Positions 1-5,151 of a stretch of 5,151 nucleotides of DNA are shown here, piece by piece. The stretch's first letter is position 1. The number at the start of each line of letters is the position of its first letter. The position numbers and the translations under genes were made by a program. This DNA comes from Chitinophagaceae bacterium (GTDB lineage Bacteria; Bacteroidota; Bacteroidia; Chitinophagales; Chitinophagaceae): assembly GCA_947378615.1 (NCBI GenBank), contig CANCKV010000290.1:1-5151 (forward strand), read 5' to 3'. The notes under the pieces were generated by a model. The model was not told the DNA's origin and searched no databases. It was given only the letters and a program-made list of their open reading frames with translations.

Positions 1-941
1 CCACCAAAAGCGGAAAGAATAAGTGTATCTCCTTTTTTCAATTGTTTTTCATAATCCCAAAGACAAAGTGGTAAAGTACCAGCAGTAGTATTTCCATATT
101 TTTCAATATTGATCATTACTTTTTCTTTTGGTAATCCCATTCTATCAGCAGTAGCATCAATAATTCTCAAATTCGCTTGATGTGGAACTAACCAATCAAC
201 ATCATCACTTGATAAATTATTTTTCTCCATAATTTCAGCAGAAACCTCAGCCATATTAGTAACCGCAAATTTGAAAACCGATTTTCCTTCTTGCTTTACA
301 TAATGCATTCTATTTTCAACCGTTTCAATTGTTGGTGGGTTTGCACTACCTCCAGCAGGTTGAATTAAAAATTGTCTTCCAGCACCATCACTTCTCAAAA
401 TAAAATCTAAAATTCCATTTCCTTCAAAATTTGGTTCTAATAAAACAGCACCACATCCATCACCAAAAATGATACAAGTTGTTCTATCTTCATAATCTAT
501 TATTGAAGACATTTTATCAACACCAACAACGATTACTTTTTTATATTTACCAGTTTCAATAAATTGAGAACCAGTAGAAAGCGCATAAATAAATCCTGAA
601 CAAGCCGCGATTAAATCAAACCCCCATGCATTTTTTATACCTACTTTGTCACACAAAACATTCGCTGTAGCTGGAAATGTGTAATCTGGTGTTACTGTTG
701 CAAGTATCACTAAATCAACTTCATCAGGATTAGTTCCAGTTTTTTCTAAAAGTCCTTTTACAGCTTCAGCAGCCATATCAGAAGAAGCACCTTCTTTTTG
801 AATTCTTCTTTCTTTTATTCCAGTACGTGAAGTAATCCACTCATCTGTTGTATCAACAATTTTAGCAAGTTCTTCATTACTTAAAACATAATCAGGAACA
901 TATCCTTGAACTCCCGTAATTGCTGCTGTTATTTTACTCAT
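1..941 (-). CDS. fabH: Beta-ketoacyl-ACP synthase III (KAS III), C-terminus cut by the window edge
   Basis: FabH condenses an acyl-CoA primer, usually acetyl- or branched-chain acyl-CoA, with malonyl-ACP. This is the first step of type II fatty-acid synthesis in the cytoplasm. I translated 313 complete codons from the ATG at 941; the frame is still open at base 1. The KAS III catalytic triad is visible: Cys114 in IAACSGF, His254 in [10 protein letters not shown] and Asn284 in EKYGNTTAG. An N-terminal [14 protein letters not shown] segment (about 33-46) is also typical of the family. The last residues seen are LSAFGG, the start of the conserved C-terminal SAFGGGFTWG stretch, so perhaps 15-20 residues lie outside the window. 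Phe89 in DYTFPATAN corresponds to the gating Phe87 of the E. coli enzyme. The start is three bases after the plsX stop, so translational coupling is likely. No Shine-Dalgarno sequence is visible. Primer preference (acetyl or branched) cannot be read from the sequence. Confidence 0.97.
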   Translation of the reverse strand, partial: MSKITAAITGVQGYVPDYVLSNEELAKIVDTTDEWITSRTGIKERRIQKEGASSDMAAEAVKGLLEKTGTNPDEVDLVILATVTPDYTFPATANVLCDKVGIKNAWGFDLIAACSGFIYALSTGSQFIETGKYKKVIVVGVDKMSSIIDYEDRTTCIIFGDGCGAVLLEPNFEGNGILDFILRSDGAGRQFLIQPAGGSANPPTIETVENRMHYVKQEGKSVFKFAVTNMAEVSAEIMEKNNLSSDDVDWLVPHQANLRIIDATADRMGLPKEKVMINIEKYGNTTAGTLPLCLWDYEKQLKKGDTLILSAFG

Positions 942-944
942 AGT

Positions 945-1883
945 TTAATTGAAAGCTTCGTTAATTTTTACAGATAAGCCAGATTTAGCAACTTCGTAAG
1001 AATGCTTTATCATATTTTTGACAGCTATATCGTTTGAAATACCGTGACCAATAATTACATTTCCTTTTACTCCCAATATAGCTGTTCCGCCATAATTTTC
1101 ATAATTGAAACGATCAAAATATTCGTCTTTAATACCTCTTTTTTTCATTAAAGTATAAATCCCCTCAGCTTCTTTTAAAACTATATTTCCTGTAAAACCA
1201 TCACAAACGATTACATCTGCGATACCAGAAAATATATCTCGTCCTTCAATGTTACCAATGAAATTAACTTCTTCAGATTCCGCTAATAATTTATACGTAG
1301 CAATTGTCAAAAGATTTCCTTTCGTCTCTTCTTCTCCAATGCTTAAAAGAGCAACGCGCGGTTTTTCAACTCCGTACACACTTTTAGCATAAATATTACC
1401 AAGTACAGCAAATTGATACAATACATCTGGTTTACAATCAGCATTAGAACCAACATCTAACAAAATAGAATTACCACCATTTATGGCAGGAATTGTTGAT
1501 GTTATACAAGGTCTGATAATACCTGGTATAGTATGAATTTTATATATTGAACCAACTAACATTGCTCCAGTATTACCTGTACTAGCAAATGCTTGAATCT
1601 CATTACTTGCTAATAAATCAAAACCTACAGAAATACTACTGTTTGGTTTTTGAGGAATTGCTCTTGTAGGATGATCATGCATCGTAATTTCATCCGGTGC
1701 ATGCACGATTTCGAAATCATCAGGATTGGCACCACGCTCAGAAAGGCAAGCCAAGATTTGATCTTGGTTGCCTAACAGAACAAGTTTTGCATCCTGAGGA
1801 AGTTCTTTTTGAGCAAGTATTGCACCTGCTATATTAGCATCTGGAGCAAAATCACCACCAAAAATATCTATTCCTATCTTCAT
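945..1883 (-). CDS. plsX: Phosphate acyltransferase PlsX (acyl-ACP:phosphate transacylase)
   Basis: PlsX converts acyl-ACP and inorganic phosphate to acyl-phosphate, the acyl donor used by the membrane acyltransferase PlsY to make lysophosphatidic acid. It is a peripheral cytoplasmic enzyme at the entry to phospholipid synthesis. Family motifs run along the whole 312-residue protein: an N-terminal MKIGIDIFGGDFAP, STGNTGA (101-107), LLDVGSN (141-147), SIGEEETKGN (181-190), IEGRDI (212-217), CDGFTGN (227-233) and GGTAILGVKG (265-274). The frame can be extended one codon upstream, but that codon is TTG (1884-1886). ATG at 1881-1883 gives the family's usual MKI start and is preferred. The length is slightly short of the 330-355 residues of B. 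subtilis and E. coli PlsX, with no obvious lost motif. It lies 30 nt after rpmF and 3 nt before fabH, the conserved order. Confidence 0.97.
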   Translation of the reverse strand: MKIGIDIFGGDFAPDANIAGAILAQKELPQDAKLVLLGNQDQILACLSERGANPDDFEIVHAPDEITMHDHPTRAIPQKPNSSISVGFDLLASNEIQAFASTGNTGAMLVGSIYKIHTIPGIIRPCITSTIPAINGGNSILLDVGSNADCKPDVLYQFAVLGNIYAKSVYGVEKPRVALLSIGEEETKGNLLTIATYKLLAESEEVNFIGNIEGRDIFSGIADVIVCDGFTGNIVLKEAEGIYTLMKKRGIKDEYFDRFNYENYGGTAILGVKGNVIIGHGISNDIAVKNMIKHSYEVAKSGLSVKINEAFN

Positions 1884-1903
1884 CAAGAAGAGTTTTTATT
1901 TAT

Positions 1904-1925
1904 GCAACAGTTATCAAACTGCTAC
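1904..1925 (-). promoter_or_regulatory. Possible RNA hairpin over the rpmF stop codon
   Basis: Read on the minus strand, arms GTAGCAGTT and AACTGTTGC can pair over nine base pairs, two of them G-U, around a four-base TGAT loop. The left arm is the last three rpmF codons (Val-Ala-Val) and the TGA stop sits in the loop. What follows is A-rich (ATAAATAAAAAC), not a U tract, so this does not look like an intrinsic terminator. It could be an RNA processing or stability element separating rpmF from plsX, or a chance pairing. Low confidence. Confidence 0.3.
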
Positions 1926-2105
1926 TTCTTTTTCAGCTACTACTCTACCTTTATAGTAAAGTTTCCCTTCATGCCAGTGTGCATGGTGAAACAAATGAGG
2001 TTGTCCAGTTGTTGGACATGTCGCGATATTATCAGCTACTGCTTTAAAATGCGTTCTTCTTTTGTCTCTTCTCGTTGTCGAGATTCTTCTTTTTGGATGT
2101 GCCAT
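1914..2105 (-). CDS. rpmF: 50S ribosomal protein L32 (bL32)
   Basis: This is a 63-residue basic protein of the large ribosomal subunit. The start [20 protein letters not shown] has the arginine/lysine-rich N-terminal tail typical of bL32 (compare the KRGMRRSH stretch of the E. coli protein), and the end has the conserved [12 protein letters not shown] segment (50-57). Many L32 proteins bind zinc through two CxxC pairs. Only one cysteine, Cys30, is present here, so this is a zinc-independent (C-minus) form; a His-rich HLFHHAHWH stretch (37-45) follows it. The ATG at 2103-2105 is the only sensible start. The gene lies 20 nt downstream of the DUF177 gene and 30 nt upstream of plsX, the same order as yceD-rpmF-plsX in E. 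coli. The leader is AT-rich without a Shine-Dalgarno sequence, as is usual in Bacteroidota. Confidence 0.97.
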   Translation of the reverse strand: MAHPKRRISTTRRDKRRTHFKAVADNIATCPTTGQPHLFHHAHWHEGKLYYKGRVVAEKEVAV

Positions 2106-2125
2106 TTTATTTTATTTAAAATCGT

Positions 2126-2749
2126 TTAATTTAAATTTTTCAATATTGACCACCTTGGGTCGATGTCATCATTATCGTTATTTCCTTCAATGTCATTATC
2201 GCTCTCTTCGTCGAAATCATCATCGTTATCAGAGTCTTCTTCATCATCATCGAAATCATCATCATCAAAATCTTCGTCATCTTCATCATCTTCCAATGAA
2301 TTAACAACATATTTTTCAAGTAAAGCAATCATATCCTGATTACAATCTTCAATTTCATGAATTTTTCTTAATGGTAATGAAACTGCTACCAATTCATACA
2401 AATTCATCTCAACATCTACCTCGAAAGCATCTTTTTCCAAAATCACTAATGCTTCGTCATCAGAAACATCTCCTCCTCCTATTTTATAGACGATTTGATA
2501 TTCTCCTTCAACCTCTACCTCAATAGGATCTGTACATCTATCACATTCAGTAGTTACACTACCCTCAACATGATATATACCCACAAGCATTGTTTCTTTT
2601 TTCTCTAAATCCAACCTAACGTGAACGTTTCCACGGTGTATTATTGAGTCTTCAATTCCCTCAAAAAAGCTATCACTTAAATCATACTCAAATACATGAT
2701 TACCAGTCTTTAAACCTACAAAAGGGATCACATATTCTTTTCTTGACAT
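2126..2749 (-). CDS. DUF177 / YceD family protein with long acidic C-terminal tail
   Basis: DUF177 proteins (YceD in E. coli) are encoded next to rpmF in many bacteria and are linked to 23S rRNA accumulation and ribosome assembly; the molecular role is not settled. This 207-residue protein has the core fold region over about 1-150, including the conserved CDRC pair (Cys69, Cys72) in VEGSVTTECDRCTDPIEV and a DVEMNLYELVAVSLPLR segment (112-128). The second cysteine cluster found in many family members is missing; only Cys136 remains. Residues 153-197 form an extremely acidic low-complexity tract, 32 of 45 being Asp or Glu, followed by a DPRWSILKNLN end (197-207) of a type familiar in Bacteroidota homologues. 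No signal peptide or membrane segment is seen. It is the first gene of the cluster leading into rpmF (20 nt gap), with a promoter-like element about 26 nt upstream of its ATG. Family assignment is firm; function is by family only. Confidence 0.9.
   Translation of the reverse strand: MSRKEYVIPFVGLKTGNHVFEYDLSDSFFEGIEDSIIHRGNVHVRLDLEKKETMLVGIYHVEGSVTTECDRCTDPIEVEVEGEYQIVYKIGGGDVSDDEALVILEKDAFEVDVEMNLYELVAVSLPLRKIHEIEDCNQDMIALLEKYVVNSLEDDEDDEDFDDDDFDDDEEDSDNDDDFDEESDNDIEGNNDNDDIDPRWSILKNLN
2159..2293 (-). repeat. Low-complexity Asp/Glu-coding tract (GAT/GAA-rich triplets)
   Basis: This stretch of the DUF177 gene is built almost entirely of GAT and GAA/GAC-like triplets, coding 32 acidic residues out of 45. 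It contains an exact 14-base direct repeat, at 2211-2224 and 2250-2263, offset by 39 nt, which is 13 codons and in frame. At protein level SDND appears twice (173-176 and 183-186) and DDDF recurs. This looks like growth by in-frame slippage or duplication, so tract length may vary between related strains. Confidence 0.75.
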
Positions 2750-2774
2750 AACTTAAAAGCCTAAAATCGGACTA

Positions 2775-2807
2775 CAAAGATAATTATTTTAAACTTAAAA
2801 TTGTTAA
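2775..2807 (-). promoter_or_regulatory. Candidate Bacteroidota-type promoter for the DUF177-rpmF-plsX-fabH operon
   Basis: On the minus strand the 92-nt gap between pdxA and the DUF177 gene holds TATCTTTG (2775-2782), a perfect match to the TAnnTTTG -7 element known from Bacteroides and Flavobacterium promoters. Nineteen bases upstream is TTAACA (2802-2807), a weak match to a TTG-type -33 element. The spacing fits the known range of about 17-23 nt. Transcription would begin near 2770, giving a leader of about 20 nt before the ATG at 2749. The -7 match is strong and the -33 match is poor. Confidence 0.6.
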
Positions 2808-2841
2808 TATCATTTACTTTTTTCGAATTTCTTATCTTTTA

Positions 2842-3948
2842 TCATTCAAATGAGGATAATCTTTTTCTATCAACAGGTACTATCTTCAATGGATTAGCCA
2901 TCATTTCTTTTCGAGATTTCTGATTTCTAAAAATATCAATTGCTAAATAAATTGCACTTCTCATAGATTGTGCAGAAGCTATTCCTTTTCCAACTATATC
3001 ATATGCAGTTCCATGATCTGGAGATGTTCTAATAACAGGAAGTCCAGCTGTATAATTAACTCCATCATCAAAAGAAAGTGCTTTAAAAGCTGTTAAACCT
3101 TGATCGTGATACATCGCCAAAACACCATCGTATTGATGCATTGCTGAAGAACCAAAAAAACCATCTGCTGGAAATGGTCCAAATGCTAATATGTCTTCTG
3201 TCTTTGCTTGATTAATAGCAGGAAGTATAATTTCTTGTTCTTCAGTTCCCATTTTCCCATTTTCACCAGCGTGTGGATTTACTCCAAAAACTGCAATTTT
3301 TGGTCTAATTATTCCGAAATCCGTTTTTAAACTTTTTTCTAGCATTTTTATTTTTTGGAAAATAGCTTCTTTTGTTAAAGATGAGCTAACATCTTTTAAA
3401 GGAATATGCGTACTTACTAAAGCAACTCGTAAATTAGAACCGACCATCATCATTAAAGCTTCACTCATACCCGCTTTATCAGCCAAATACTCTGTGTGAC
3501 CTGGAAATTGAAAACCTGATTTAGACATTGCTTCTTTTGAAATTGGAGCTGTAACCAATACATCAATTTTACCTGTTGCTAAATCTTGTGTAGCCGCTTC
3601 TAACGATAAAAGTGCAAACTTACCTCCTACCTCAGTTGCTTTTCCTAAATCGAAATTAATTTCTTCATTCCAAACATTAACAACATTTACCTTTCTATTT
3701 AAAGCTTCATCTGCTGATTTACAAGATTGGTATTGAAAATCAAACTCTTTAATCGCTTTTTTATGGTATGAAAGTGTTTTTGTTGAACCGTAAATAATTG
3801 GTGTACAATCTAATAATATACGATTATCATTTAAAGCTTTTATAATTACTTCTGGACCAATACCGTTCACATCTCCAATAGAAATACCAACTCTTATTGG
3901 ATGAGTACTTCCAACTTCTTTCTCGATATGTGCTGATTTATCTGACAT
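2842..3948 (-). CDS. pdxA: 4-hydroxythreonine-4-phosphate dehydrogenase
   Basis: PdxA oxidises 4-phosphohydroxy-L-threonine with NAD(P)+; the product decarboxylates to 3-amino-1-hydroxyacetone 1-phosphate, which PdxJ joins to deoxyxylulose 5-phosphate in the DXP-dependent route to pyridoxal phosphate. It is a cytoplasmic, metal-dependent dimer. The three metal-binding histidines are visible: His151 in FPGHTEYLA, His181 in VSTHIPLKDV and His281 in AMYHDQGL. Other family motifs are GDVNGIGPE (25-33), NPHAGENGKMGTEE (224-237) and GLPVIRTSPDHGTA (302-315). At 368 residues it is longer than E. coli PdxA (329), partly from about 17 extra N-terminal residues. No Met lies between Met1 and the GDVNGIG motif, so the ATG at 3948 is the best start. 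The ATG directly follows the TAA of the upstream aminopeptidase gene with no spacer, implying coupled translation. The next gene lies 92 nt downstream, and no clear terminator hairpin is seen there. Confidence 0.97.
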   Translation of the reverse strand: MSDKSAHIEKEVGSTHPIRVGISIGDVNGIGPEVIIKALNDNRILLDCTPIIYGSTKTLSYHKKAIKEFDFQYQSCKSADEALNRKVNVVNVWNEEINFDLGKATEVGGKFALLSLEAATQDLATGKIDVLVTAPISKEAMSKSGFQFPGHTEYLADKAGMSEALMMMVGSNLRVALVSTHIPLKDVSSSLTKEAIFQKIKMLEKSLKTDFGIIRPKIAVFGVNPHAGENGKMGTEEQEIILPAINQAKTEDILAFGPFPADGFFGSSAMHQYDGVLAMYHDQGLTAFKALSFDDGVNYTAGLPVIRTSPDHGTAYDIVGKGIASAQSMRSAIYLAIDIFRNQKSRKEMMANPLKIVPVDRKRLSSFE

Positions 3949-5151
3949 TTATTTGTAATTTTTTAAAAAGTTATATATCAATCTAACACCTACTCCAGTA
4001 CCACCTTGACCCTTATAATTTTCAGGTGCATCCAACCAAGCTGGTCCTGCGATATCAATATGAACATAAGGTGCTTTCACGAAATGCTCTAAAAATTTTC
4101 CTGCTGTAATCATTCCTGCATAAGGTCCACCAAGGTTTTTTAAATCTGCAACTTTTGATTTTACTTCTTCGTAATATTCATCCCAAAAAGGAAGGCGAAC
4201 TACTCTTTCGTGTTCTTCGTTTCCAGCTTTGTCTAATTGAGCAAATACTTTTTCTGAAGCATTTCCCATAATACACGAAGCTTTCGTTCCAATAGCTACA
4301 ACTGCTGCACCAGTTAAAGTTGCAGCATCAATTACCAATTCTGGATCGTACTTTTTAGAATAAGCCAATGCATCAGCTAAAATCATTCTTCCTTCTGCAT
4401 CTGTATTTAATACTTCAACAGTTGTTCCATCAAACATTGTAATTACATCTCCTGGAGCATACGCATTTCCACCCGGACGATTATCTGTAGCCGGTATTAA
4501 AGCAATAACGTGAACATTCAATTTATTCAACGCAGCAGCATATATTGCACCTGACATACATGCAGCACCACCCATATCGCATTTCATAGAATCCATAGAA
4601 CCTTTAGTAGGCTTTAAACTCAATCCTCCAGTGTCGTATACTACTCCTTTACCGACTAAAACAATTGGTTTTTTATTGGTCGGTTTTTTTGGTTTATATT
4701 CTACAATTGTAAAAGTTGGAGGATCAATAGAGCCTTTGTTTACCGCTAAAAGGCCGCCCATTTTCAGTGCTTCAATTTTAGTTTTTTCTAAAATCTCCAC
4801 TGTTAATTCACTATCATTAGATAAACCTTGAATTTCTTCACTCAATTTTGATGCTGTTAAAAAAGAAACAGGTTCATTCACCATATTTCTTGCCCAAAAA
4901 ACAGCTTTAAGTGTATTATTCATTGTCTCGATTTCATTCTCCTCAACATCTTCTTGCAAGTTAATAGCTGTTAATTTATAACCACGCTTATCAGCATCAT
5001 TGAAATATTTTAAAAACTGATAATTTGCTAATGCTAATCCTTCTGCAACAAAAATTAATTTATCTGTATCACCTATGATTGAAATTTCTTTCACTTCTTT
5101 CGGTAATTGTGTTCGAATATCTGACCCTGCAATTCTTAATTTTTCATTATT
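3949..5151 (-). CDS. M17 family leucyl aminopeptidase, N-terminus cut by the window edge
   Basis: M17 (PepA/LAP) enzymes are two-metal cytosolic aminopeptidases, usually hexameric, that release N-terminal residues from peptides. Four hundred residues are visible and the frame is still open at base 5151. An in-frame GTG at 5094 is not the start, because the family's N-terminal domain continues upstream of it. Counting from the first visible codon, the metal ligands match bovine lens aminopeptidase: Lys168 and Asp173 in VGKGVVYDTGG, Asp192 in MKCDMGGAA, Asp251 and Glu253 in the NTDAEGR signature. The catalytic pair is Lys180 and Arg255. The C-terminal domain ends normally with HIDIAGPAW and GTGVGVRLIYNFLKNYK. 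The missing N-terminal part is probably under 100 residues, judged from family length. The stop codon abuts the pdxA start. A named symbol (pepA) would be reasonable, but paralogues exist in this group and the N-terminus is not visible. Confidence 0.94.
   Translation of the reverse strand, partial: NNEKLRIAGSDIRTQLPKEVKEISIIGDTDKLIFVAEGLALANYQFLKYFNDADKRGYKLTAINLQEDVEENEIETMNNTLKAVFWARNMVNEPVSFLTASKLSEEIQGLSNDSELTVEILEKTKIEALKMGGLLAVNKGSIDPPTFTIVEYKPKKPTNKKPIVLVGKGVVYDTGGLSLKPTKGSMDSMKCDMGGAACMSGAIYAAALNKLNVHVIALIPATDNRPGGNAYAPGDVITMFDGTTVEVLNTDAEGRMILADALAYSKKYDPELVIDAATLTGAAVVAIGTKASCIMGNASEKVFAQLDKAGNEEHERVVRLPFWDEYYEEVKSKVADLKNLGGPYAGMITAGKFLEHFVKAPYVHIDIAGPAWLDAPENYKGQGGTGVGVRLIYNFLKNYK

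Noticed and set aside
1809..2129. Plus-strand open frame of 106 codons across the plsX start and rpmF.
   Set aside because: It runs antisense to two clearly conserved genes, its product is rich in Cys, Phe and Ser with no family look, and it is a shadow of real coding sequence.
2062..2304. Plus-strand open frame coding a His-rich peptide.
   Set aside because: The His codons are the reverse complement of the GAT (Asp) run in the DUF177 gene; it reflects base composition only.
2140..2328. Minus-strand Met-rich open frame inside the DUF177 gene.
   Set aside because: It is the shifted reading of GAT repeats as ATG; no leader or family resemblance.
2787..2800. Near-palindrome TTTTAAACTTAAAA in the 92-nt gap, as a terminator or operator.
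   Set aside because: Only A-T pairs with a two-base centre; it would not form a stable hairpin and is expected in such AT-rich spacer.
4631..4831. Plus-strand open frame of 66 codons.
   Set aside because: Antisense to the conserved catalytic part of the M17 aminopeptidase, with no independent support.
5092..5094. GTG as the start codon of the aminopeptidase.
   Set aside because: The frame stays open upstream to the window edge (19 further codons), and M17 enzymes have a longer N-terminal domain than a start here would allow.
1..5151. A hidden mobile, defence or other accessory system.
   Set aside because: All sequence is accounted for by co-directional housekeeping genes with short gaps; no transposase, inverted terminal repeats, spaced repeats, or composition break was seen.

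Overview
This 5.15-kb window is a low-GC (roughly one third G+C by eye), densely packed piece of bacterial core genome. Every recognisable gene lies on the minus strand. Reading in the direction of transcription, from high to low coordinates, the order is: M17 leucyl aminopeptidase (N-terminus cut off by the window edge), pdxA, a 92-nt gap with a promoter-like element, a DUF177/YceD protein, rpmF (ribosomal protein L32), plsX, and fabH (C-terminus cut off by the window edge). The protein sequences, the AT-rich leaders without Shine-Dalgarno sequences, and a TAnnTTTG-type -7 element (TATCTTTG) together point to a Bacteroidota member, most likely Flavobacteriaceae. The genus cannot be fixed from this window alone.

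The left part (1-2749) is the classical YceD-rpmF-plsX-fabH cluster, also known from Proteobacteria and other phyla. It joins a protein linked to 23S rRNA, a large-subunit ribosomal protein and two early steps of lipid synthesis. PlsX makes acyl-phosphate for phospholipid synthesis, and FabH starts fatty-acid elongation. Gaps within this block are 20, 30 and 3 nt, so it is very probably one operon. The best promoter candidate lies just upstream of the DUF177 gene.

The right part (2842-5151) holds pdxA (pyridoxal-phosphate synthesis) directly abutting the aminopeptidase gene: the TAA stop of one is followed immediately by the ATG of the other. These two are probably cotranscribed from a promoter outside the window.

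I found no mobile element, CRISPR array, tRNA or rRNA, and no sign of a new defence or accessory system. Points worth a second look are modest: an extremely acidic, repeat-rich tail in the DUF177 protein, a possible RNA hairpin holding the rpmF stop codon in its loop, the promoter element, and the zero-gap aminopeptidase-pdxA junction. Two gene boundaries were set by reading codons directly: plsX starts at an ATG (1883) rather than the TTG one codon upstream, and the aminopeptidase frame runs open to the window edge.
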